64,000 nt of DNA from CBDCUQ01 sp965222835 (GTDB taxonomy: Bacteria; Pseudomonadota; Alphaproteobacteria; Rhizobiales; Hyphomicrobiaceae): contig CBDCUQ010000004.1 in assembly GCA_965222835.1 (NCBI GenBank), forward strand, positions 248,001-312,000, given 5' to 3'. This document shows, in pieces, positions 1-9,358 of the stretch. Positions within the stretch are counted from its first letter, which is position 1. Each line of letters begins with the position of its first letter. The notes below the pieces were generated by a model, which saw only the letters and a list, made by a program, of their open reading frames with translations, did not search any database and was not told the DNA's origin. The position numbers were made by a program, and so were the translations under genes.

Positions 1-507
1 GTCGATGAAACGCAATTCGCGATGATCGATCACATCGTGGATGCCGCGCTCTACATTCATGAAGCTCTTGTCGATGGATACGACATCGAGCCCAAACAGC
101 TTCAACCCGCAATCGAAGTGAAGACGCTGCTTTGGCCCAAATTCCAACATACGCGTCTTTCCTACGTGCTGAAAGACTCTGTCGTAGCACTGGAAAAAGG
201 GAAAGTTGCGCAGGCTGAAACGGAAGTACGTTCAATTCTGGCGGAGCTCGTTTCGGCGCTGGAGCCCTGGCTGTTGGAGGGAGCGCCCGAGCACTACAAG
301 GACAAGAAGGTAGTGCTGTTTAAGGATACACAGACTGCAAAAAAGTGGCTTCAACTGGCGGGCCAACCAGCCAATCCATACAACGCGGGCCGCGCAGTAA
401 GAATACCATGGCCGCAACCAAAGGCTGAAGCTCACTCTGCAAATGGAAGTGGTGACGAGCCAAAGCCTACGAAGGGCAAGGCAGGTGGCAGCCATGCGGG
501 AGAATAG
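1..507 (+). CDS. Unknown protein, 5' end outside window
   Basis: The frame is open from base 1, so the gene probably begins before the window; the first internal ATG is at 22. About 168 residues are visible. They form a charged, helical-looking segment followed by a low-complexity tail rich in Pro, Lys and Gly. I recognise no catalytic motif or family. The last 14 bases overlap the start of the CusA-like pump, which suggests translational coupling and a role in copper or heavy-metal handling; that role is inferred from position only. It could be the C-terminal part of a periplasmic accessory protein. Confidence 0.6.
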   Translation, partial: VDETQFAMIDHIVDAALYIHEALVDGYDIEPKQLQPAIEVKTLLWPKFQHTRLSYVLKDSVVALEKGKVAQAETEVRSILAELVSALEPWLLEGAPEHYKDKKVVLFKDTQTAKKWLQLAGQPANPYNAGRAVRIPWPQPKAEAHSANGSGDEPKPTKGKAGGSHAGE

Positions 508-3500
508 TCACGATATCGCCGGTCACGATCCGGCAAAGTCGGGTGTAGCCAGAGTCATTGATTGGTCGGTCCGAAACCAGATCCTTGTTCTGCTTGGCGC
601 GGTCGCACTTGTTGTGGGTGGTTGGCTTGCCATAGCGCGCACACCACTTGATGCGATCCCGGACCTGTCAGATACGCAGGTTATCATCCGTACAGACTTT
701 CCAGGCCAGTCGCCGCAGATCGTCGAAGACCTCGTCACTTACCCTCTTTCTACGACACTCCTTGGGCTGCCAAAGGCGAAAGCGGTACGCGGATTTTCGA
801 TGTTTGGCACGAGCTTCGTCTATGTCATCTTCCAGGACGGCATCGACCAGTATTGGGCCCGCTCGCGCGTCGTTGAGGCGCTGACAAAGGTTTCCGGCAC
901 ATTACCGCAGAGTGCAACACCTCAGATCGGTCCGGACGCCACGGGAGTCGGCTGGGTCTACCAATATGCTCTCGTTGACCGTAGTGGCCGGCACGATCTT
1001 TCGCAGCTTCGTTCCCTTCAGGACTGGTTCTTGAAGTTCGAACTCGCAACTGTACCCGGTGTTTCGGAAGTCGCGTCTGTAGGCGGCTTCGTCAAAGAAT
1101 ACCAGGTGCTCGTGGATCCCAATCGCCTTCGTGCCTTCAATGTTCCGCTAAGCCGGATAACGACCGCTGTGAAGGCTGCTTCGGCCGAGGTCGGCGGGCG
1201 CGTCATCGAGCAGGCCGAGACGGAACTGATAATTCGTTCGAGCGGCTACATTCAGAACCTGGAGCAGCTCAAGAACGTCGTCGTCTACTCGCGTGGTGGC
1301 ACACCCGTTGTGCTTGCCGATATTGCGAATGTCGTCGAGGGGCCTGAACTACGTCGTGGTGTTGTTGATCTCAATGGAGAAGGTGAGGTCGTCGGCGGAA
1401 TAATAGTTATGCGCTCGGGCGAAAACGCTCTCACCGTCATTAAAGGGGTTAAAGAAAAATTCGAGCAACTCAAGCCAAGTCTTCCTGACGGTGTGGAGGT
1501 GGTTGCGGTCTATGATCGCGCTCCGCTTATTGAAGGTGCCGTTGACTACCTGACGAGAAAGCTCACGGAGGAGGGTATTGCTGTCGCGCTTGTCTGCTTC
1601 GTTTTTCTACTCCATGTCAGGTCGGCTCTCGTCGCAATCATAACACTCCCTTTGAGCGTGCTTGCCGCGTTCATCGTCATGGCTGAGCAGGGCATCACTG
1701 CCAACATCATGTCACTTGGCGGAATCGCGATTGCTATTGGCGCGATGGTCGACGCATCGATTGTGATGGTGGAGAATGCAAACCGTAGACTTGCTGAAAT
1801 GCCCGCCGACGCCACGCCAGATGATCGGCACAACACCGTTTTGATGGCTGCAAAGGAAGTTGGTCCTGGCCTATTCTTTTCACTCCTCATAATCACGGTT
1901 TCGTTTTTGCCTGTGTTCGCCCTCACGGGGCAAAGTTACAGACTGTTTGCGCCGCTCGCGTTCACAAAGACCTACGCCATGGCTTTTGCGGCCATCTTTT
2001 CCGTAACTCTTGTTCCCGTGCTTATGGTCTGGTTCATACGCGGCCGGGTATTTTCAGAAATGAGAAACCCATTGAATCGTTTTTTCGTGGCGATGTACCA
2101 GCCCGTCTTAAATCTTGCGCTCAGGTTCCGGTGGGCTGTCCTCGCACTAAGCCTTGCTGCCGTCGCGTCTGTTGCCTATCCGCTGTCGAAAATCGGTACA
2201 GAGTTTATGCCCGCGCTCTACGAGGGCGAACTTCTCTACATGCCAACGACGCTACCGGGTCTATCGATTACTAAGGCCAAAGAAGTTCTTGCTCAGACGA
2301 ATCGTCTGATCCGCACGGTGCCTGAGGTTGAACGCGTTTTCGGAAAGCTTGGCCGGGCGGATACGGCAACCGACCCCGCACCCATATCGATGATTGAAAC
2401 CTGGATTAGGCTCAAGCCGAAGGACAAGTGGCGTGAAGGCGTTACGACTGAAACGCTCTTCAAGGAGCTTGATGAGCGGCTCAAGATGCCAGGGCTCGTC
2501 AACTCATGGGGTTACCCGATAAAGATCCGAACGGACATGATATCGACGGGAATTCGCACACCGGTCGGCATCAAGATCTCGGGCGATGATCTTGACACTA
2601 TTGAGCGCGTGGCGCTTGCAGTCGAGGGTGCTGTCCGAGACGTCCCTGGCACACGTTCTGCGTTCGCAGATCGCGTCCAAGGTGGTCAATACATCGACAT
2701 TAAGCCCAACAGGCGCGAGCTTGCGCGCCGGAACATCGATATGGCCGCGTTCCAGGGGATTATTCAAACGGCGCTTGGCGGTATGAAGCTCTCCGAAAGC
2801 GTCCAGGGCCGCGAACGCTACAACATCATGCTGCGTTACGATCGTCCTTTTCGCGAATCGACCGAACAACTGAGCGAAATTCTAATCCCAACACCGGAAG
2901 GGCAGCATATCCCACTTGCGGAACTCGCCTCGATTGAAATCGTCGATGGTCCACCTATGGTCCGCTCTGAGAATGCACGCCTCACTGGCTGGGTGTTTGT
3001 CGATCTTGCTGGTCGGGATATTGGTGGGTATGTGGCCGAGGCACAGACGGTCATCAACGAACGTGTCGATCTGCCACCCGGGTACGCTATCACGTGGTCC
3101 GGACAGTTTGAGCAGCTTCAGGAAGCGCGCGAGCGGTTGCTGGTCGCGATCCCGGCTGCAGTCCTGATGATATTCGTTCTCTTGATGCTGCACTTCGGAA
3201 AATTCGACCGAACAGTAATCATCATGTTGTCGTTGCCGTTTGGACTCATCGGGGGTCTGTGGGCCGTGTATCTGGCAGGTTTCAATATGTCAGTCGCCGT
3301 CGCCGTTGGCTTCATTGCGCTGGGCGGTGTTGCTGTCGAAACGGCCGTCGTGATGCTCTTATACATCGACGCGCAGGTTCGGGCCTGTCCCCCAAAAACG
3401 CGAGAAGACCTGTTCGAGGCGGTCATGTCGGGCTCAGTAATGCGTGTGCGCCCGAAGCTGATGACATTCTTGACGCTGGTCGCGGCCTTGTTGCCGATCT

Positions 3501-3697
3501 TTGTTACTGAAGGGCTCGGTTCGGATGTGATGCGGCGCATCGCGCTGCCGATGTTTGGTGGCATCACTTCTACGATGCTGTTGACCCTGATTGTGATTCC
3601 CGTCGTCTATCTCATTTGGGAACAGCGCCGGTTCGAAAGGCCGAAGGAGCCAGAAAGCATCAAGACGGCGGGTGAAGCCCCGCAACTCGCGGAGTAG
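494..3697 (+). CDS. cusA: CusA/CzcA-family heavy-metal RND efflux pump
   Basis: Inner-membrane proton-driven RND pump of the heavy-metal efflux family, which moves metal ions from the periplasm or cytoplasm through a tripartite complex. About 1067 residues, the usual length. The N-terminal transmembrane segment (VRNQILVLLGAVALVVGG) is followed by the DFPGQSPQIVEDLVTYPL porter region typical of CusA. The central segment GGIAIAIGAMVDASIVMVEN carries the acidic residues of the proton relay, and the motif MISTGIRTPVGIK is characteristic of CusA-type copper/silver pumps. I chose ATG 494 because a GGTGG-like site precedes it and the 443 start adds an unconserved leader. A CusF-like chaperone follows 65 bases downstream. 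The CusB and CusC partners are not in view and may lie upstream. Copper/silver specificity is inferred from the motif and the neighbour. Confidence 0.92.
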   Translation: MRENSHDIAGHDPAKSGVARVIDWSVRNQILVLLGAVALVVGGWLAIARTPLDAIPDLSDTQVIIRTDFPGQSPQIVEDLVTYPLSTTLLGLPKAKAVRGFSMFGTSFVYVIFQDGIDQYWARSRVVEALTKVSGTLPQSATPQIGPDATGVGWVYQYALVDRSGRHDLSQLRSLQDWFLKFELATVPGVSEVASVGGFVKEYQVLVDPNRLRAFNVPLSRITTAVKAASAEVGGRVIEQAETELIIRSSGYIQNLEQLKNVVVYSRGGTPVVLADIANVVEGPELRRGVVDLNGEGEVVGGIIVMRSGENALTVIKGVKEKFEQLKPSLPDGVEVVAVYDRAPLIEGAVDYLTRKLTEEGIAVALVCFVFLLHVRSALVAIITLPLSVLAAFIVMAEQGITANIMSLGGIAIAIGAMVDASIVMVENANRRLAEMPADATPDDRHNTVLMAAKEVGPGLFFSLLIITVSFLPVFALTGQSYRLFAPLAFTKTYAMAFAAIFSVTLVPVLMVWFIRGRVFSEMRNPLNRFFVAMYQPVLNLALRFRWAVLALSLAAVASVAYPLSKIGTEFMPALYEGELLYMPTTLPGLSITKAKEVLAQTNRLIRTVPEVERVFGKLGRADTATDPAPISMIETWIRLKPKDKWREGVTTETLFKELDERLKMPGLVNSWGYPIKIRTDMISTGIRTPVGIKISGDDLDTIERVALAVEGAVRDVPGTRSAFADRVQGGQYIDIKPNRRELARRNIDMAAFQGIIQTALGGMKLSESVQGRERYNIMLRYDRPFRESTEQLSEILIPTPEGQHIPLAELASIEIVDGPPMVRSENARLTGWVFVDLAGRDIGGYVAEAQTVINERVDLPPGYAITWSGQFEQLQEARERLLVAIPAAVLMIFVLLMLHFGKFDRTVIIMLSLPFGLIGGLWAVYLAGFNMSVAVAVGFIALGGVAVETAVVMLLYIDAQVRACPPKTREDLFEAVMSGSVMRVRPKLMTFLTLVAALLPIFVTEGLGSDVMRRIALPMFGGITSTMLLTLIVIPVVYLIWEQRRFERPKEPESIKTAGEAPQLAE

Positions 3698-3762
3698 CTG
3701 AGAAGACTTTCATCCGCGAGCGTTCAATGAACGCCTGCCGGAAAGCACTTAAGGAGCGGATT

Positions 3763-4164
3763 ATGCGAAAAATCGGACCCCCCCACGCATTGGTCGTCAC
3801 AGCGATCCTGGCTGTTCCAGCCTGGGCGCAAAAGGCGGACACGAAACTTGCTCCCACAGATCCTGCCCCGATGGAGCATGGTACCATGGACCATTCGGCG
3901 ATGGATCATGCCAAGATGGAAGCGGGCGGCAAGAGAGAAGCTGCCGGCACAGGTGTTATCAACTCAATAAGCGCAGAAACAAATAGCATCAACATTACCC
4001 ACGACCCGATGCCGGAATTTGGCTGGCCCCAGATGACAATGGATTTACCGGTAACCCGAAAGGTCGACCTATCGGGCGTCAAGTCCGGCGACAAAGTCAC
4101 CTTCAAGCTTAAACTCGGTCGGGACAAGACGTATCGGATCATCAAGATAGCGCCCGTCGAATAG
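3763..4164 (+). CDS. cusF: CusF-like periplasmic copper-binding protein
   Basis: Small periplasmic metallochaperone expected to pass Cu(I)/Ag(I) to the CusA-type efflux complex. About 133 residues. A signal peptide (ALVVTAILAVPAWA) is followed by a Met/His-rich linker (MEHGTMDHSAMDHAKM) and a CusF domain. The domain keeps the expected copper ligands: a His in ITHDP and the Trp, Met, Met set in GWPQMTMDLP, matching His36, Trp44, Met47 and Met49 of E. coli CusF. ATG 3763 is preceded by AAGGAG at a good distance; the upstream ATG 3727 would place a charged stretch before the signal peptide. It sits just downstream of cusA in the same orientation, probably in one operon. Confidence 0.88.
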   Translation: MRKIGPPHALVVTAILAVPAWAQKADTKLAPTDPAPMEHGTMDHSAMDHAKMEAGGKREAAGTGVINSISAETNSINITHDPMPEFGWPQMTMDLPVTRKVDLSGVKSGDKVTFKLKLGRDKTYRIIKIAPVE

Positions 4165-4168
4165 TCCG

Positions 4169-4448
4169 GTGCTAACGGATCAAAGTCCGGCGTTGCGGCC
4201 GCCGAGACTTCGAACTAAGGGCATTTGGTCTGGGGCGTCTGACGATTACGATGGGCCGGTGGTTCACCAAGACGCTGCGAACGGCAATCTCCAGGTGGTG
4301 CGTTCCTGGATCACCGATAACGGCGCCGATCCCAAGGCTCGAGACGAAGAGGGTTGGACGCCGCTTCGTGCAGCCGCTGCCTGGGGCCACCATGATGTGG
4401 TGCGCTTTCAGATGGAACGTGGGCGCCGACAAGGTAGAAATAGTCTAG
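4169..4448 (+). pseudogene. Ankyrin-repeat gene remnant, frameshifted
   Basis: In one frame the translation reads AANGNLQVVRSWITDNGAD and then DEEGWTPLRAAAAWGHHDVV, two recognisable ankyrin units. After VVRF the repeat pattern continues only in the next frame (VGADKVEIV), so a frameshift separates the last unit. The remnant starts a few bases after the CusF gene, is much shorter than a functional ankyrin protein and has no clear ribosome site. It is most likely a decayed protein-binding gene. Confidence 0.5.
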
Positions 4449-4523
4449 GCCCCTGCGCATGGGCCACTAATAGGCGATTTCACGAATAGCGTTTTAGGGA
4501 CCGGCGCCCGCATATTGAGCGCC

Positions 4524-5461
4524 TCATATTGAGATGAGTGACATGTGCGACGAATTACCTGTCTCCGAGTGGTTCAGTGTTGGGTCGTAGTGGCGGTGCC
4601 AGTTGTAATGTAACCCGGCTTCGAGTTGGTACCACTGACCGGGGAAGCGCGCGTCGAGGGTTGCGGTGCCTTGGACGCTGTGCGGCGCGCCCCACGGTGC
4701 CCAGACGGCAGTCCAGACGGCGGCCTTGGCGCCGTCTGTCATTTTGATGGGACGGTTCAGATGGTCCGCATGCACGGACCACGTCACCGGCGTCGTGTTC
4801 ACGCCATCGACGACCGCCAGCGGACGATCCACTTGCGCGCGGGAGCCCATGGTCGGGCTGATTTCTGTCTCGGGTAACCAGATGTACTCGCGCACCGTGC
4901 CCGACGATCCCGTCCCGTCGGTCTCCGCGATGACGTTGCCCGAGAGATCATGGATGAAATGCGTGGTGCCGGCCGGCGACTGGTTGGTGGTCACGCGGAT
5001 CGCCAGCTGCTCCAGCGCGTTGTAGGTGTAGGTGCCTTTGAGTGAGCCCATCACCGTCACTGTGGCGAGACGGTTGCGGTTGTCATAGGTGTAATCGTAG
5101 TTGGTGCCCGAGCGCGCATCCTGCGTGATGTTGCCCGCCCCGTCATAGGTGAAGGCGCGTTCGGTCGTCGCCCCAATCATGACGGCAGAGACCTTGTTCG
5201 AGGTCGCGGGCAGTGTGTAGTTGCGCGTGGTCGCCGACCCGCCGATGGGCGTATCCACCTGCTGCGTGCGGTTGCCGACGCCGTCATAGGTCCAGGTGTA
5301 GGCGCCATAGGCGCCGTTGGCACTCGCGAGCCGGTTCGCCACCGAGTAGCCGAAGGTCTGTGAGTTCGCGGGCGTCACCCCATCGGTGATACCGGTGAGG
5401 TTGAGGTTGTCGGTACGCGCAAGTGTGGCGTGACACACGTTGGTGGCGCCATCGGCGACGG
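4524..5461 (-). pseudogene. Rhs core fragment (copy 3), tip lost
   Basis: Third and most distal piece of an Rhs array on the minus strand. Similarity to the main Rhs gene begins abruptly near 5461 (GATNVCHATLARTDN) and runs through YD-repeats (YTWTYDGVGNRTQQ, YTYDNRNRLATVTV) up to HRHYDPTL. There it diverges into a short unrelated tail, so the TQTDPLGF boundary and any toxin tip are missing. Rhs proteins are large secreted or injected toxins in which YD-repeats form a shell around a variable C-terminal toxin. This piece is an orphan duplicate that probably serves as recombination substrate and not as a working effector. Confidence 0.8.
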
Positions 5462-5468
5462 ATCGTAT

Positions 5469-5786
5469 CTATTCGCTCCTTGCCACACGTTGAAACACTT
5501 CTTCCGCATCGCTTATCAGCTCTTCGATGCCATCACAGGCTGCGAGTTCCAACCGTTCGTCGATATCAAGCGACTTACTTCCTATCGATATTTCATCCGT
5601 AAGAATGGATACTCCAAGATCGTTATGATCGAAATCGATATCAATTTTTCCGATCTGTGAGTTGTTTGGAAAATACGGATCTGGCCCAAGTGTTACCCGC
5701 AAAGGACCACCGGCACGATGCATGGCGACAACGAGCCTAGGTAGCGCTTGGCGCTGCAGTTCCGTCAATTCAAACTTAATCGACAT
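5469..5786 (-). CDS. Putative immunity protein for Rhs tip 2
   Basis: About 105 residues, acidic overall, with no signal peptide or membrane segment. It begins (MSIKFELTELQRQ) 13 bases after the stop of the second Rhs fragment and ends where the third Rhs fragment starts. This is the usual place for a cognate immunity gene in an Rhs tip-immunity cassette. I do not recognise its fold. A longer reading frame starting at 5894 would overlap the toxin tip and is unlikely. Function is inferred from position and size only. Confidence 0.6.
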   Translation of the reverse strand: MSIKFELTELQRQALPRLVVAMHRAGGPLRVTLGPDPYFPNNSQIGKIDIDFDHNDLGVSILTDEISIGSKSLDIDERLELAACDGIEELISDAEEVFQRVARSE

Positions 5787-5799
5787 GTCGTGACTTGGT

Positions 5800-6722
5800 T
5801 TAGAATGGCCATTTAAAGATGTCCCAGTGTTTTCCCTTCTTTCCGGTGATCTTATCGACTGCCTTGCCGCGAACGCTGAAGTAATTTGTGCCATCTGCTC
5901 GCTTGAAGCTATTACCTATACGCAGCCATTTTCCTCCTGTATTCAAGAAGCCGCCCTTGTCAAAGAGAAACTTGAATGCCGGCGGGCCTGCAACAATAGT
6001 TATTGCTCCCGCGGCACCTGCCGATAAATAGTCACACCAATTTGCATCTGGATTGGTGAAATACTCAATTCCCGCACCAATCGCCGCACCTATAATGATT
6101 CGTACTATTACGCGACCATCCTTGTCGACAAAGACAACGGAATCGCCATCTGCATACCCATACACGCTCGGGCCATCGACGAAGCCGAGGGGATCGGTCT
6201 GCGTATAGCGGCCGAGGGTCGGATCGTAGTGCCGGTGCCAGTTGTAATGGAGACCTGCCTCCATCTGATACCACTGACCCGGGAAGCGTGCGTCGAGCGT
6301 GGCTGTCCCAGTGATCGCATGCGGTGCACCCCACGGTGCCCATACCGCCGTCCAGACGGCAGCCTTGGCGCCGTCGGTCATCTTGATGGGACGGTTTAAG
6401 TGATCCGCGTGCACGTACCAGGTGACCGGCGTCGTGTTGACGCCATCGACGACCGCCAGCGGGCGATCCACTTGCGCGCGGGATCCCATGGTCGGACTGA
6501 TTTCCGTTTCCGGCAGCCAGACGTACTCGCGCACGGTGTTTGATGCGCCCATGCCATCGGTTTCCGCGATCACGTTGCCCGAGAGATCATGGATGAAGTG
6601 CGTGGTCCCGGCCGGTGACTGGTTGGTTGTCACACGGATCGCCAGCTGCTCCAGCGCGTTGTAGGTGTACGTGCCCTTTAAGGACCCCATCACCGTCACC
6701 GTCGCGAGGCGGTTGCGGTTGT
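5800..6722 (-). CDS. Orphan Rhs C-terminal cassette (copy 2) with toxin tip
   Basis: Partial duplicate of the Rhs core. Similarity to the main gene starts abruptly near 6722 in NRNRLATVTVMGSLKG and continues to RYTQTDPLGFVDGPSVYGYA, the conserved boundary before the variable tip. The tip is about 120 residues: a hydrophobic stretch (VRIIIGAAIGAGIEYF, then SAGAAGAITIVAGPPAF) and a basic C-terminal domain ending GKKGKHWDIFKWPF. Basic end domains of this kind are common in nuclease-type polymorphic toxins, but I cannot assign a family. There is no independent start with a convincing ribosome site, so it is probably silent unless recombined onto a full Rhs gene. Confidence 0.72.
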
Positions 6723-6769
6723 GCGCTTATCATTGGGGAGGGCGAAGAAACATGTCCGATCGCCTTTTC

Positions 6770-7069
6770 CTAGCTATCGCTCTCTTGCGTAAGATCCCTT
6801 TTGCAGTTTGAGCACGTCTTCGGAATATGCGGGTACGCAATCATCCAGTCTTTTGAGAGTGAGAGAGGCCATCGACAATAGGGACATTTGTCAACAAGGG
6901 CCATTCTACCAATACTTAACCATGAAATGAGCACGAGAACGAACCCAATGATGCCCTTCAAATTGTTCTGCAACTCAGATGCTAATATGCAAACAATCGC
7001 GACAATGCACACCGCAATGACAAGCAGACATCGATACCAAGTTCGCTTGACTTTCTCGTAAGGTGACAC
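6770..7069 (-). CDS. Small membrane protein with zinc ribbon, putative immunity for Rhs tip 1
   Basis: 99 residues. Two hydrophobic segments (CLLVIAVCIVAIVCILA and IIGFVLVLISWLSI) are followed by two Cys pairs, CPYC and CSNC, about 24 residues apart, which look like a zinc ribbon. It starts 16 bases after the stop of the main Rhs gene, the expected position of a cognate immunity gene. A membrane-bound immunity protein would fit a membrane-acting toxin, and the adjacent tip is Gly/Ala-rich and hydrophobic. That pairing is inference. Confidence 0.6.
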   Translation of the reverse strand: MSPYEKVKRTWYRCLLVIAVCIVAIVCILASELQNNLKGIIGFVLVLISWLSIGRMALVDKCPYCRWPLSLSKDWMIAYPHIPKTCSNCKRDLTQESDS

Positions 7070-7085
7070 GTTTGCTAGCGCTTCA

Positions 7086-9311
7086 CTATTTGTTCTTGTT
7101 TCTGCAGGCGCACTTCTTCACTGTTGCCGGACTCAGTACCGTAGTCGTTACGCCCGCGTTTGCAGTTGCGGGTGGCCCTAACGTAAGTCCAAGGGTAAAT
7201 CCAATGGAATGATTTGATCCGACCATGCTACTTGCACCATAGAGAAATGTGCTAATGGAGGCTACACCGCCGCGGCCAGCAAAGTCACAAATACTTCCGA
7301 AGAAAACGCCACCCTCTCCACTTATACCCGCGTTAACTCCCACTGAGGGTCCGTAGCTATAGTAAACAAATGTGCCAATCTCACTGTCCCACCCTCTTCC
7401 GCTCTGGATGTCAAACCCAGCAGGTCCGGCCGATATGTTTGCGCCCCCGGTGGCTACAAACCCCCATAGTCCCAGAGGATCAACAATGTACACCGGCGAG
7501 CCACCCGCATACCCATACACACTCGGCCCATCGATGAAGCCCAAAGGATCCGTCTGCGTGTAGCGGCCGAGAGTGGGATCATAGTGGCGGTGCCAGTTGT
7601 AATGCAGGCCTGCCTCCATCTGATACCACTGACCGGGGAAGCGCGCATCGAGCGTCGCCGTGCCGGTGACGCTATGCGGTGATCCCCACGGCGCCCAGAC
7701 GGCGGTCCACACGGCGGCCTTGGCGCCGTCCGTCATTTTGATCGGGCGGTTCAGCTGGTCGGCATGCACGTACCACGTCACAGGTGTGGTGTTGACGCCA
7801 TCGACCACCGCCAGCGGCCGGTCGACCTGCGCGCGGGAGCCCATGGTGGGTGAGATTTCCGTCTCCGGCAGCCACACGTACTCGCGCACAGTACCGGACG
7901 CACCTGTCCCGTCGGTTTCGGCAATGACGTTGCCCGAACGATCATGGATGAAATGGGTGGTGCCGGCCGGCGACTGGTTGGTGGTCACACGGATCGCCAG
8001 CTGCTCCAGCGCATTGTAGGTGTACGTGCCCTTCAACGACCCCATAACCGTCACTGTCGCCAGACGGTTGCGGTTGTCATAGGTGTAGTCGTAGTTGGTG
8101 CCCGAGCGCGCATCCTGGGTGATGTTGCCCGCCCCGTCATAGGTGAAGGCGCGTTCGGTCGTGGCGCCGATGGTGACGGCCGAAACCTTGTTCGAGGTCG
8201 CGGGCAGCGAGTAGTTGCGCGTCGTCGCGGACCCGCCGGTGGGTGTATCCACCTGCTGGGTGCGGTTGCCGACGCCGTCATAGGTCCAGGTGTACGCGCC
8301 ATACGCGCCGTTGGCACTCGCGAGCCGGTTCGCGACCGAATAGCCGAAGGTTTGCGAGTTTGCGGACGTCACGCCATCGGTGATGCCAGTGAGGTTGAGG
8401 TTATCGGTGCGCGCAAGTGTGGCGTGGCACACGTTGGTGGCGCCATCGGCCACGGCCGCGGTCGCCAGCTCGTAGTCGAGGGTGTAGGTGTTCGATTCCG
8501 TCAGCCCATTGCCATAGGTGAAGGACTCCACCAGATTGGAGATGGGCTTGTAGGCGATGGACGACGCCAGCGTCACCGCGGACGCGCCCGCGTTCTGCTT
8601 GGTGGTGACGCCCGTGATGCGCCCGGTGGTGTCGCGCGCATAGGTGACGATGCGCCCCGAGGGATAGGTGACGTCCGTCACCCGGTCCGCCGCGTCATAG
8701 GCATACGTCGTGGTGTGGGCCTGGCCGCCGATGGTGCGGGTGTCGCTGGTGGTGTTGCCGCGCGCATCATAGACCCAAGCGATGGTGACGTTCTGCGAGG
8801 CGACCTGGGTGAGGCGGCCCTTGCCGTTGTTGCCGCCCGTGGTGTCGTCATAGGTGTAGGTGACGTTCTCGGCCGGATTGGCGGGATAGGTTTTGGTCAG
8901 CATGCGCCCGGCGTTGTCGTAGGTCCTATTGACGACGACGCCACGCCCGTCGGTGATCTGAGTGGCTAGCCCGCGCGCGTCGCGGACGGTGTCGGTGATG
9001 CCGCTATCCGGTGAATCGCGCCGGATCACCTCGCCGAAGCCGTTGCGAACGTAGGTCGTCTGGAGCGTGCGCGGATCTTCATAGGTCGTGACCTCACCCT
9101 TGCCGTTCAGCGTCAGGTTCACCTGAGACGACTCCTGGTCGGTCTCGCGGATGAGACGGTTCAGGGAATCGTAGGCATAGGCGTAGACGCCGGAGCGCGG
9201 ATCGGTGACCTGTTTCAGGTTGTCGTTCTTTTCGTAAGCGTAGGTGGTCGTCTGGCTGTTGGCTGAGTGGGTGTTGGAAGTAGATATCGGAGACGTAAGT
9301 TTCTGACTTTC
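7086..9311 (-). CDS. Rhs-repeat protein, 5'-truncated, with C-terminal tip 1
   Basis: Minus-strand Rhs core with many YD-repeats (TYDNAGRMLTKTY, AYDAADRVTDVTYPSGR, FTYDGAGNITQDARSG), the late core motif GRYTQTDPLGFIDGPS and a variable tip after IVDPLG. The tip is about 130 residues, Gly/Ser-rich and hydrophobic, ending CACRNKNK; I recognise no enzyme in it. The frame is open without a usable start from the GTG at 9122 back to about 9311 (YAYDSLNRLIRETDQESS is clearly Rhs). The N-terminal part is therefore missing, and the break coincides with the first tRNA fragment at 9313. Secretion signals and PAAR-type partners are absent, so activity is doubtful. Confidence 0.85.
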   Translation of the reverse strand, partial: ESQKLTSPISTSNTHSANSQTTTYAYEKNDNLKQVTDPRSGVYAYAYDSLNRLIRETDQESSQVNLTLNGKGEVTTYEDPRTLQTTYVRNGFGEVIRRDSPDSGITDTVRDARGLATQITDGRGVVVNRTYDNAGRMLTKTYPANPAENVTYTYDDTTGGNNGKGRLTQVASQNVTIAWVYDARGNTTSDTRTIGGQAHTTTYAYDAADRVTDVTYPSGRIVTYARDTTGRITGVTTKQNAGASAVTLASSIAYKPISNLVESFTYGNGLTESNTYTLDYELATAAVADGATNVCHATLARTDNLNLTGITDGVTSANSQTFGYSVANRLASANGAYGAYTWTYDGVGNRTQQVDTPTGGSATTRNYSLPATSNKVSAVTIGATTERAFTYDGAGNITQDARSGTNYDYTYDNRNRLATVTVMGSLKGTYTYNALEQLAIRVTTNQSPAGTTHFIHDRSGNVIAETDGTGASGTVREYVWLPETEISPTMGSRAQVDRPLAVVDGVNTTPVTWYVHADQLNRPIKMTDGAKAAVWTAVWAPWGSPHSVTGTATLDARFPGQWYQMEAGLHYNWHRHYDPTLGRYTQTDPLGFIDGPSVYGYAGGSPVYIVDPLGLWGFVATGGANISAGPAGFDIQSGRGWDSEIGTFVYYSYGPSVGVNAGISGEGGVFFGSICDFAGRGGVASISTFLYGASSMVGSNHSIGFTLGLTLGPPATANAGVTTTVLSPATVKKCACRNKNK

Positions 9312-9312
9312 A

Positions 9313-9358
9313 TGGTGATCCCGGCAAGACTCGAACCTGCGACCCTCAGATTAGGAAG
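9313..9358 (-). repeat. tRNA-Arg(CCU) 3' fragment, att-like copy A
   Basis: 46 bases matching the complement of the 3' half of the tRNA-Arg gene at 47288 (CCA end, T arm and the 3' side of the anticodon arm, ending TTAGGAAG). It differs from the intact gene at several T-arm positions but agrees with copies B, C and D at most of them (for example CTCGAACCTGCGACCCTCAG). It marks the left boundary of island 1 and lies where the Rhs gene is cut. Confidence 0.85.

Noticed and set aside
7944..8969. 341-residue plus-strand frame opposite the Rhs gene
   Set aside because: Composition is Gly/Arg/Val-biased as expected for the antisense of YD-repeats; no ribosome site or domain.
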